A stretch of 64,000 nucleotides of DNA from Candidatus Uhrbacteria bacterium (lineage in GTDB: Bacteria; Patescibacteria; ABY1; SG8-24; GWF2-40-263), in contig JACQSK010000015.1 of NCBI GenBank assembly GCA_016205975.1, positions 49,505 through 113,504 on the forward strand. Direction: 5' to 3'. Position 1 is the first letter of the stretch, and every line of letters begins with the position of its first letter. Below the pieces are notes generated by a model. The model did not search any database and had not been told where the DNA came from. It saw nothing but the letters and a program-made list of their open reading frames with translations. Made by a program: the position numbers and the translations under genes. Shown piece by piece: positions 57,732 to 64,000 of the stretch.

Positions 57732-58496
57732 ATGGACTTCCAAGACCAACCGATAACAACAGCGCGCTCCATTCCCTGGAAGCCAGTGGCGATCGCCGCG
57801 GGCGGGTTGCTTGTGGCAGTGCTTGTGGTCATCCTGGCGGCGCGCCTCCTGCGCGGGGACGAGGCCACGCGCTCGCTCTTGCAAGAGGCTGAAGAGCTCG
57901 CAACGCCCGCGCTCGTGGCGGATTTTGCCGCGGACCATGGCTCCCTCGAGGCCTGTGAGTTGCTTGAAAGCGAGCAAGCGAGGGATAATTGTGCTTGGGG
58001 CGTTGCGCGCAGTCTTTCTGATGCGTCCCTGTGTGGCGCGCTGACGGATCCAGCCGCGGCCATGCGTTGTGCCGATGGTATTGTCGAGGCGTTGGCAATC
58101 GCAAATCTCGACGTGAGCGCGTGCGAGGCGATTCAAGACGGCGAGCGCGAGGCTCGGTGCATAGCGCTCCTCTCGGAGCCCGTGACCAGCGAAAATTGTC
58201 TTGAGCGCGCAACCGAGGCGTGCGACGACATTCGTCTTTACGAAGAAGCTGTAGCCACGCTCGACGCGCTTTTATGCCGCGAGATCGTTGAGGAGGGTCG
58301 GCGAGAATCCTGCGAGGAAGCCGTCGAGGATCGCTTGGACGTGCTGACAGAGGATGATGACGAAGACGGACTGACCAACGAAGAAGAGGCGCGCTACGGA
58401 ACCGACCCGCAGAGTCCTGATACCGACGACGACGGCTACCTGGACGGCGCGGAAATCGATGCTGGATATAATCCTAACGGCCCCGGCCGTCTTTAA
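57732..58496 (+). CDS. Single-pass membrane protein with Cys-rich helical domain and type-3 calcium repeats
   Basis: 254 residues. A short cytoplasmic N-terminus, a membrane helix (about 17-39), then a helical region with about ten cysteines (CELLESEQARDNCAWG, CREIVEEGRRESC), and a C-terminal pair of thrombospondin-type-3-like repeats (DDDEDGLTNEEEARYGTDP, DTDDDGYLDGAEIDAGYNPNG). ATG at 57732, four bases after the giant gene; the upstream frame to 57615 lies inside it. Probably part of the same transcript. Confidence 0.75.
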   Translation: MDFQDQPITTARSIPWKPVAIAAGGLLVAVLVVILAARLLRGDEATRSLLQEAEELATPALVADFAADHGSLEACELLESEQARDNCAWGVARSLSDASLCGALTDPAAAMRCADGIVEALAIANLDVSACEAIQDGEREARCIALLSEPVTSENCLERATEACDDIRLYEEAVATLDALLCREIVEEGRRESCEEAVEDRLDVLTEDDDEDGLTNEEEARYGTDPQSPDTDDDGYLDGAEIDAGYNPNGPGRL

Positions 58497-58505
58497 TCTT
58501 TCTCT

Positions 58506-59126
58506 ATGTTTGAAGATGTTAAAAAAGAACCTGAAGACATTTTTTCCGAGTCCGACGCGTCGGCTCCGCAAGTGGTTCCTCCGACCGAGCCGCCCCCAGG
58601 GCCCGCTCCCGTCATGAGTCCCATGGCACAGCGTCCCGCGCCCGCGCGCCGGTCGTTCCCCTGGAAACCGGCTTTACTGGTTGTCGCCATTGTGGTCGTG
58701 GTCGGCGCCGCGTTTTATCTCTCGGTTCAGATTTTGCGTTCCAAGACGCCCGTAACTCCGGAGCCGCCAGCGCAGGACGAATCCGCGGCCGCCCCTGTCT
58801 CCAACTCGGGTGCGGAGGAAGAGGAAACATCCGTCCCATCCGACCTCTCTGACCAAGGGGCTGAAGAAGAAAAAAAACCATCCTCGGCTGACACGGATAA
58901 AGACGGCCTGACCAACGACGAGGAAGAAGCGCTTGGTACCAGCCCGCGTGCGGCCGACACGGACGGCGACGGTTTGTTTGATCTGGAGGAAGTCAGGACA
59001 TGGGAGACGAATCCGTTGAATCCCGACACGGACGGCGACGGCTATTTGGATGGGGAGGAAGTGAGCGGCGGGTATAATCCAAACGGTGAGGGCGCGCTGC
59101 GTGAAGCGCCGACAGAATCTGATTAG
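58506..59126 (+). CDS. Single-pass membrane protein with type-3 calcium repeats
   Basis: 206 residues. A Pro-rich cytoplasmic N-terminus (PPTEPPPGPAPVMSPM), a membrane helix (about 57-78), an acidic Ser/Glu linker, then DTDKDGLTNDEEEALGTSP, DTDGDGLFDLEEVRTWETNP and DTDGDGYLDGEEVSGGYNPNG-type repeats (Asp residues placed as in calcium-binding TSP3 and dockerin loops). Unlike its neighbour it lacks the Cys-rich region. Nine bases downstream of it. Confidence 0.72.
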   Translation: MFEDVKKEPEDIFSESDASAPQVVPPTEPPPGPAPVMSPMAQRPAPARRSFPWKPALLVVAIVVVVGAAFYLSVQILRSKTPVTPEPPAQDESAAAPVSNSGAEEEETSVPSDLSDQGAEEEKKPSSADTDKDGLTNDEEEALGTSPRAADTDGDGLFDLEEVRTWETNPLNPDTDGDGYLDGEEVSGGYNPNGEGALREAPTESD

Positions 59127-59130
59127 CCCT

Positions 59131-60156
59131 ATGAGCGACACGACTCCACAGCTTCAACAGCCCGCTGAACAATCGCAGAAGCCTGCAGGGATCGAGGCGC
59201 GCGTGTTTACGATGCCCGAGCGGTACCGTCATGGCGCGGAAGGGAAGGTGCACGAGCCTGAGACGAAAGGGCCAAGAGCGCCCGTGGAGATTAAAACGCC
59301 GTCGGTTCCCTCCGCGCCCGCCTTGCCGCCGAGGCCACCTGCGCGTCAGAAAAAAATATCGAGCACAAAAAAGATTCTCCTCCTGGGCGCGGTCGTCTTG
59401 TTGGCGCTTGGCGTGGGTGGAACCATTTTGGTTTCAAGCGTTGAGGAACAGGGGCAGGAGGAGATCGTCACGGCCCCCGTCGTGAGACCAGAACCTCAAC
59501 CGACGCCCGAGCCTGAACCCGAGCCTGAACCTGCAGGGGAACCCGAGCCGGAGCCGGAGGTGTTTCCCGTTGAGGTCCTGCCCGGTACAGACTCGGACTC
59601 CGACGGACTCTCTGACACGGAGGAGAGAACCATCTATGGCACGGACGTGCGTTTGCCTGACTCAGACACGGACGGATTCCTGGACGGCAACGAAGTGTTC
59701 CATCGGTATAATCCCGCGGCGCTGGGAACGCTCCTTGCCGCTGGAGTCGTGACGACGTGGCAAGCACAGACGCCTGAGGGCGAGGCGGGAGTCCAGAGAG
59801 TGGAATACGCGTTTGATTATCCGACCGTTTGGGAGATGGAGTTCCTGGACGGGGAGCTCGTGTTGGACGCGCAGATCGGCGAGGGGTTCCGCATCTCGTT
59901 TGTCGAAAAGCAAGTAAGCCTTGCCGCCTGGGCCAGTGAGAACGTAGTGCTCGAGGATTCCATTTTTGGCACGACGAAGAACGGACTCCAGCTGTTGCAA
60001 TCGAGTAACCAGCTTGAGGCGTATGTGGATCTCGGTTTGGCCGTGATGATCGTGAAATACGACACGGGGGTCAAGGCGCGCGTGGATTATTTGCAGACCA
60101 TGCAGATGATGTTGAACAGCGTGAGGGTGGTGAACGGGTCGGACGAGCCGCTATGA
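59131..60156 (+). CDS. Single-pass membrane protein with calcium repeats and a PsbP-like C-terminal domain
   Basis: 341 residues. A soluble N-terminus of about 85 residues, a membrane helix (about 88-110), a Glu/Pro repeat spacer (PEPEPEPEPAGEPEPEPE), TSP3-like DSDSDGLSDTEERTIYGTD and DSDTDGFLDGNEVFHRYNP, then a globular domain of about 130 residues (VEYAFDYPTVWEMEFLDGELV onward) with the strand pattern of small stress or PsbP-like domains. I start at 59131, just after the previous stop. It overlaps ybeY by four bases, linking the surface locus to the core operon. Confidence 0.72.
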   Translation: MSDTTPQLQQPAEQSQKPAGIEARVFTMPERYRHGAEGKVHEPETKGPRAPVEIKTPSVPSAPALPPRPPARQKKISSTKKILLLGAVVLLALGVGGTILVSSVEEQGQEEIVTAPVVRPEPQPTPEPEPEPEPAGEPEPEPEVFPVEVLPGTDSDSDGLSDTEERTIYGTDVRLPDSDTDGFLDGNEVFHRYNPAALGTLLAAGVVTTWQAQTPEGEAGVQRVEYAFDYPTVWEMEFLDGELVLDAQIGEGFRISFVEKQVSLAAWASENVVLEDSIFGTTKNGLQLLQSSNQLEAYVDLGLAVMIVKYDTGVKARVDYLQTMQMMLNSVRVVNGSDEPL

Positions 60157-60590
60157 TCCGTGCCGAACTGAACCAGTCACAACTCAGGGGCGGCCAGCGC
60201 CTCCCGGCGCGTTTGGTGGCGCGGACGCTGCGCGAAGTGGAGCGAGAGCTCCGTCTGAAAAAAGACGTCGCCTTCTCGGTTGCCTTTGTCTCCCCGGCGC
60301 AGATGCGAAAGCTCAATCGCGCCTGGCGAGGGAAAGATCGCGTGACGGACGTCTTGTCGTTTGAGCTTGCGGGTGAACAAACGTTCGGAGAGGTCCTCAT
60401 TTCTTATGACCAAGCGCGCCGACAGGCTCGAGAGCGAGGGGCTGGGGCAAGAGAGGAGGTGCTGTTCCTTCTGGTGCATGGCATCCTGCATCTGTTTGGC
60501 TATGACCATGAGCGCAGCAAGGACGCCAAGCGCATGTTCCCGCTCCAGGCGAAGATTCTCACGCGCTTAGGTATTGACCCACGACTATGA
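60153..60590 (+). CDS. ybeY: Endoribonuclease YbeY
   Basis: A 145-residue metal-dependent RNase for 16S rRNA 3' maturation and ribosome quality control. The zinc motif HGILHLFGYDHE and the KDRVTDVLSFEL segment are diagnostic. Overlaps both neighbours by four bases. Confidence 0.94.
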   Translation: MIRAELNQSQLRGGQRLPARLVARTLREVERELRLKKDVAFSVAFVSPAQMRKLNRAWRGKDRVTDVLSFELAGEQTFGEVLISYDQARRQARERGAGAREEVLFLLVHGILHLFGYDHERSKDAKRMFPLQAKILTRLGIDPRL

Positions 60591-60961
60591 TTCACGTCCG
60601 ACGTCTGGCAAAAAGTTTCAAGCATGCCGTGCATGGCGTTGCGGTCGTTTTTCGTTCAGAGCAAAACTTTCGTATTCAAGTCGCGGCGGCGCTCGCGGCG
60701 TTTGCGCTGGCTCTGTGGTTCCGCGTCCGGTACGAGGAGTGGATCATCTTGCTGTTCCTCACAGGCGCGGTTTTAGTGCTTGAACTCGTGAACTCCATCC
60801 TTGAGCGGATCGTGGACACGTTCAAGCCAAGAATCCATCCGGTTGTGAAGGACGTGAAGGACATCATGGCCGCGGCGGTCCTGATCGCCTCCCTGATTGC
60901 GCTTCTGGTGGGCGTCACGATTTTTTACCCGCCGATTGCCTTGCTTGTTCAGTCTTGGTGA
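60587..60961 (+). CDS. dgkA: Diacylglycerol/undecaprenol kinase (DgkA family)
   Basis: A 124-residue integral membrane kinase with three helices. It has NFRIQVAAALAAFALAL, then the active-site region VLELVNSILERIVDTFKPRIHPVVKDVKDIMAAAVLI (Glu, Asn, Lys and Asp as in the family). In Gram-positive-type cells it recycles undecaprenol. ybeY-dgkA is a common gene pair. Confidence 0.9.
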   Translation: MIHVRRLAKSFKHAVHGVAVVFRSEQNFRIQVAAALAAFALALWFRVRYEEWIILLFLTGAVLVLELVNSILERIVDTFKPRIHPVVKDVKDIMAAAVLIASLIALLVGVTIFYPPIALLVQSW

Positions 60962-60964
60962 GGT

Positions 60965-60970
60965 TATACT
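60965..60970 (+). promoter_or_regulatory. -10 box of ftsA
   Basis: TATACT lies 11 bases before the ftsA ATG, predicting a leader of only a few bases. An out-of-frame ATGA lies in between. Confidence 0.45.
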
Positions 60971-60981
60971 GATGAGCGACT

Positions 60982-62241
60982 ATGACAGAAGAGATCTACG
61001 CAGGTCTGGACGTGGGGACGTATGCCATCCGTGTGGCTGTTGGCAAACTTGTTCCCTCGCCGGAAGGTGGCGAACAAATTCATATCATCGGTGCGGTCGA
61101 GGTTCCCTCCGCTGGAGTGAGCAAGGGCACGATCACCAATCTGGAAGACGCCGTGTCTTCGATTTCTCGCGCGTTGGAACAGGCGGAGCGTATTACCGGC
61201 GTGCCGCTCAATAAGGCCTGGGTGGGAATCAACGGCAGCCACATCATCTCGCAAGAGTCTCGCGGCGTAGTGGGCGTGGGCCGCAGCGACGGCGAGATCC
61301 GCGAGGAGGACGTCGAGCGTTCGATCGAAGCCGCACGCACAGTAGCCACGCCGACCAACTACGAGATCATCCACGTGATCCCGAAGTGTTTTACCGTTGA
61401 CGGCCAGCGCGGCATCAAGGATCCGGTGGGCATGAACGGGATTCGGCTTGAAGTGGACGCGCTCATCATCCAAGGGCTAGGCTCGCAGATCAAGAATCTG
61501 ACCAAAGCCGTGTACCGGACCGGCATGGATATTGAAGACTTGGTGTTTTCCATTCTGGCAACCGCCGAGGCGGTCGTGAGCGAGCGGCAGAAGGATCTGG
61601 GCGTGTGCGTGGTAAATATCGGCGCGGCTACGACGAGTCTGGTGGTGTACGAGGAAGGGGACGTCCTGCATACGGCCGTACTGCCCATGGGGTCGGACCA
61701 TATCACCTCGGATATCGCGATCGGCTTGCGCACCTCCATAGAGGTCGCCGAGCAAGTGAAGCTTCGCCATGCGACGTGCCAGCCTGAGGACGTGACCAAA
61801 AAAGAAGAAATCAACCTGGCAGAGCTCGGCGCCCCTGAAGACGAAGTCGTCGGCAGGCGGTTTGTGGCCGACATTACCGAGGCGCGCGTGCAGGAAATTT
61901 TTGAACACATCGATCGTGAGCTCAAGAAAATCGACCGCTCCGGCATGCTGCCCTCCGGCGTCGTACTCACGGGAGGCGGAGCCAAACTCGTTGGCATGCT
62001 GGATGCGGCCAAGGCATCGCTCAGGCTTCCGGTCTCCTTAGGGACGCCCATCGGCGTGTCCTCCGTGATCGATCGCATCAACGATCCAAGCATGAGCACC
62101 GCGATGGGACTCGTCTTGTGGGGGCGTCATATTCGCGGCATGGGAGGGCGTCATGGTCTAGGCGGGCTCCTCTCATCGTTTGGCGACATGGAAAAAATTG
62201 GGAGCGGGCTGAAAAAGTTGTTTAAGGCACTCAAGCCGTAG
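60982..62241 (+). CDS. ftsA: Cell-division protein FtsA
   Basis: Actin-like membrane tether of FtsZ, 419 residues. YAGLDVGTYAIRVAVG is the phosphate-1 loop. The SHS2 (1C) domain spans about 85-165. VVNIGAATTSLVVY is phosphate-2, and VVLTGGGAKLVGM is the adenosine motif. The C-terminal amphipathic helix (KIGSGLKKLFKALKP) is the membrane-targeting sequence. FtsZ follows after a terminator. Confidence 0.94.
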   Translation: MTEEIYAGLDVGTYAIRVAVGKLVPSPEGGEQIHIIGAVEVPSAGVSKGTITNLEDAVSSISRALEQAERITGVPLNKAWVGINGSHIISQESRGVVGVGRSDGEIREEDVERSIEAARTVATPTNYEIIHVIPKCFTVDGQRGIKDPVGMNGIRLEVDALIIQGLGSQIKNLTKAVYRTGMDIEDLVFSILATAEAVVSERQKDLGVCVVNIGAATTSLVVYEEGDVLHTAVLPMGSDHITSDIAIGLRTSIEVAEQVKLRHATCQPEDVTKKEEINLAELGAPEDEVVGRRFVADITEARVQEIFEHIDRELKKIDRSGMLPSGVVLTGGGAKLVGMLDAAKASLRLPVSLGTPIGVSSVIDRINDPSMSTAMGLVLWGRHIRGMGGRHGLGGLLSSFGDMEKIGSGLKKLFKALKP

Positions 62242-62264
62242 AGGCTACACAGAAAATACATGTC

Positions 62265-62290
62265 AAAAGAAGATATACACATCTTCTTTT
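62265..62290 (+). terminator. Terminator between ftsA and ftsZ
   Basis: AAAAGAAGAT-atacac-ATCTTCTTTT, a perfect ten-base stem, followed by TTCTTTTCTT. It separates ftsA and ftsZ into two transcription units. Confidence 0.8.
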
Positions 62291-62298
62291 TTCTTTTC

Positions 62299-62326
62299 TT
62301 GACACTCAAGGAGGCAGTGTTACAGT
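62299..62326 (+). promoter_or_regulatory. Promoter of ftsZ
   Basis: TTGACA at 62299-62304 and TACAGT at 62321-62326, spacer 16 bases. The start point would be near 62333, leaving a leader of about 70 bases, long for this window. Confidence 0.6.
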
Positions 62327-62359
62327 GTCTTTGATTTTTGTGCTCAACAGAGCTACTAA

Positions 62360-62395
62360 TGAACACCGTATGTGTTCAAGACGAATTCACTTGAA
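62360..62395 (+). promoter_or_regulatory. Mutually exclusive hairpins in the ftsZ leader
   Basis: TGAACAC (62360-62366) pairs with GTGTTCA (62372-62378). The overlapping TTCAAG (62375-62380) can instead pair with CTTGAA (62390-62395). Only one can form at a time, and the second lies eight bases before the ftsZ ATG. Confidence 0.35.
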
Positions 62396-62402
62396 TAAAT
62401 CT

Positions 62403-63623
62403 ATGGCACAAGTAAAACCAGAGATCGAGACGTTTGCGAAGATTAAGGTCGTCGGAATCGGAGGAGGCGGCAGCGCGGCTGTGCATCGCATGATTAGCGA
62501 TAACATAAAGGGGGTGGAGTTCATGGTGATCAATACGGACGTGCAGGCGCTCAATCAAAGTCTCGCGCCGCGAAAAATCGTTATCGGAAAGACGATCACG
62601 CGTGGACTGGGAGCCGGGATGAACCCGGACATCGGCGCGCGCGCCGCAGAGGAAAATCAAAATGAAATCCGCGAAGCGCTCTCCGGTTCCGACATGGTGT
62701 TCCTCACCTGCGGCTTAGGAGGCGGCACGGGAACTGGCGCCATCCCAGAGGTCGCCAGGCTCGCCAAAGATATCGGCGCGCTCACCGTCGCCGTGGTGAC
62801 CAAGCCGTTCACCTTTGAGGGCGCACAGCGCCGCCGGATTGCCGACGACGGGTTTGAGAGACTCTTGCAGCACGTGGACGCCATCATCACGATTCCCAAC
62901 GACCGCGTCTTGCAAATCATCGACAAGAAGACCTCGCTCATGGACGCCTTCATCGTCGTGGACGATGTGCTGCGCCAAGGCGTGCAGGGGATCGCTGAGC
63001 TTATTACTATCCCGGGTCTCATCAACGTGGACTATGCGGACGTGAAGGCCATTATGGAAAACTCGGGTTCCGCGCTCATGGGTATTGGCCGCGCCAGCGG
63101 TGAAAACCGTGCGGTGGAGGCGGCCAAGCAGGCGATCGCGAGTCCCTTGCTCGAGCTCTCTATCGATGGCGCCAAGGGTATCCTTTTCACGATCTCAGGC
63201 GGCAGCGATCTGGGTATGCATGAAGTTGCCGAGGCCGCAAAGGTTATTACGAGCTCGGCCGATGAGGATGCGAAGGTAATTTTCGGCGCGAACGTCGATG
63301 ACGGTATGACCGATGAGGTGCGCATTACCGTAGTGGCAACCGGATTTGATTCCCGCGAGCGCCGCACCAAAGCACCAGGCACCGTCGAAGTACAGGCGCA
63401 GGGCACCTGGGCGCCAAGCCCGCTCCTGCGCGTGCGCGAAGAAGAAGCGCCACGCCAGCGCCCAAAGGTGAACTATCAACCGGCCGCTCCGATCGAGCGC
63501 CAGGGAAGCCCGTCTCCGGTTGTGCGCCGAGAGTCGCCTGTCAAAGTGGCGCCAGCGCCAGCCATGCAAAAGGATGAAGAAGAGATTGAGATTCCGGCGT
63601 TCATCCGCAAGAAGATGATGTAG
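62403..63623 (+). CDS. ftsZ: Cell-division protein FtsZ
   Basis: Tubulin-like GTPase forming the Z ring, 406 residues. IKVVGIGGGG starts the T1 loop. The usual Asn-Ala-Val after it reads AAV here, so the conserved Asn is Ala. The GTP signature GLGGGTGTGA and the T7 catalytic loop (NVDYADVKAIM) are intact. The linker is basic/Pro-rich, and the C-terminal peptide EIEIPAFIRKKM resembles the conserved FtsA-binding tail. Start 62403. The upstream frame to 62325 covers the leader. Confidence 0.95.
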   Translation: MAQVKPEIETFAKIKVVGIGGGGSAAVHRMISDNIKGVEFMVINTDVQALNQSLAPRKIVIGKTITRGLGAGMNPDIGARAAEENQNEIREALSGSDMVFLTCGLGGGTGTGAIPEVARLAKDIGALTVAVVTKPFTFEGAQRRRIADDGFERLLQHVDAIITIPNDRVLQIIDKKTSLMDAFIVVDDVLRQGVQGIAELITIPGLINVDYADVKAIMENSGSALMGIGRASGENRAVEAAKQAIASPLLELSIDGAKGILFTISGGSDLGMHEVAEAAKVITSSADEDAKVIFGANVDDGMTDEVRITVVATGFDSRERRTKAPGTVEVQAQGTWAPSPLLRVREEEAPRQRPKVNYQPAAPIERQGSPSPVVRRESPVKVAPAPAMQKDEEEIEIPAFIRKKMM

Positions 63624-63632
63624 AGAGATAAA

Positions 63633-63662
63633 CAAACGACTGGGGCGTTCCGGTCGTTTTTG
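63633..63662 (+). terminator. Terminator after ftsZ
   Basis: AACGACtGG and CCgGTCGTT (one G-T pair) around a short loop, then TTTTT. Confidence 0.8.
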
Positions 63663-63690
63663 ATACAATGAATCGGTTGGAAAACGAGAA

Positions 63691-63830
63691 AGACCTCTGC
63701 AAAACTCGCTCTCTCATTAAGAACGGGCCTGCCAGCCGTCGCTGAAGCTATGGCTGGTCTTTGAAAGGCCCTTTGAATCGAACTGAATTCAAAGCCCCTT
63801 TAGGGGCCTGAGATCTTTTGCAGAGCTCTC
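63691..63830. mobile_element. Second MITE-like element, shorter and degenerate
   Basis: The left end AGACCTCTGCAAAACTC (63691-63707) is identical to the element at 45338. The right end (TTTTGCAGAG at 63816-63825, then CTCTC) is the same complement with one substitution and a short insertion. The interior differs from the first element. It contains GCCAGCC/GGCTGGt arms and the hairpin segment shared with 19053-19074. No coding sequence. Confidence 0.7.
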
Positions 63831-63853
63831 AAGAAACCATGTTGTAAGTCTCT

Positions 63854-64000
63854 ATGCACCCCTCCCTCGAAAACCCATTCACCCCAGAACCCAAGACTCC
63901 CCGCAGTCGTGACGACGCCGAGATGGTCGGGAAGATTTGTGGTCCTGAAGCGGAAGCAGCCATGAGATCGCTGGGAGACAAGCCTCCCAGGTCCACTCCA
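63854..64000 (+). CDS. Start of an unidentified gene, truncated by the window end
   Basis: An open frame of 49 codons from ATG 63854 (MHPSLENPFTPEPKTPRSRD), in the TATG context typical here. The segment is hydrophilic and Pro-rich with no signal peptide. It is too short to identify. Confidence 0.5.
   Translation, partial: MHPSLENPFTPEPKTPRSRDDAEMVGKICGPEAEAAMRSLGDKPPRSTP

Overview
The window looks like a chromosomal segment from a small-genome member of the Candidate Phyla Radiation (Patescibacteria), probably of the Parcubacteria/Uhrbacteria type. The evidence is a ribosomal operon with no uL30 gene between uS5 and uL15, an aspartyl-tRNA synthetase without the usual GAD insertion, many T4SS-pilin-like and DUF5671-type proteins, compact coding with ATGA overlaps, and almost no Shine-Dalgarno sequences. 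TGA is used as an ordinary stop codon. The DNA is GC-rich, apart from a few lower-GC accessory patches.

Layout. 1-7.8 kb: end of the S10/spc ribosomal operon (L16 to L15), then secY, adk, map and ruvX. 7.8-18.2 kb: envelope and accessory genes, including a Gmad2 protein, a lipoprotein, DoxX proteins, alpha/beta hydrolases, a Fic protein, a MazG-like pyrophosphohydrolase, a DUF2075 helicase remnant, RecQ, a HigBA-type toxin-antitoxin pair, a TSUP transporter, VKOR and DUF5671. 18.2-28.4 kb: recO, asnS, a vapBC island flanked by a second copy of the asnS 3' end, ddl, aspS, scpAB, a PBP-type carboxypeptidase, an exporter and a GT4 glycosyltransferase. 28.4-44.5 kb: membrane proteins, tRNAs (Leu, Met, fMet, Val), parAB, rel, topA-dprA-pth, der plus an NYN gene, an LCP protein, lepB, hisS and rpsU.

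44.5-60.2 kb is the most striking part. Three successive genes carry the same two-helix pilin-like module. The first is fused in frame to YqeY. The second has SbsA-like Ig domains. The third encodes a 3418-residue cysteine-rich protein with Ig, IPT/TIG, DUF4215 and C-terminal VWA domains. Three single-pass proteins ending in calcium-binding type-3 repeats follow. I infer a cell-surface adhesion or appendage locus. The VKOR gene at 17 kb could supply the disulfide-forming capacity that such a protein needs. 60.2-64 kb returns to core functions: ybeY, dgkA, ftsA and ftsZ.

Two signals run through the whole window. First, nearly every start codon has T at position -1 (TATG) and lacks a Shine-Dalgarno sequence. 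Second, many genes have a -10 box only about 6-15 nt before the start codon, which predicts leaderless or nearly leaderless mRNAs. Two MITE-like elements share 17-18 bp terminal inverted repeats, at 45.3 and 63.7 kb.
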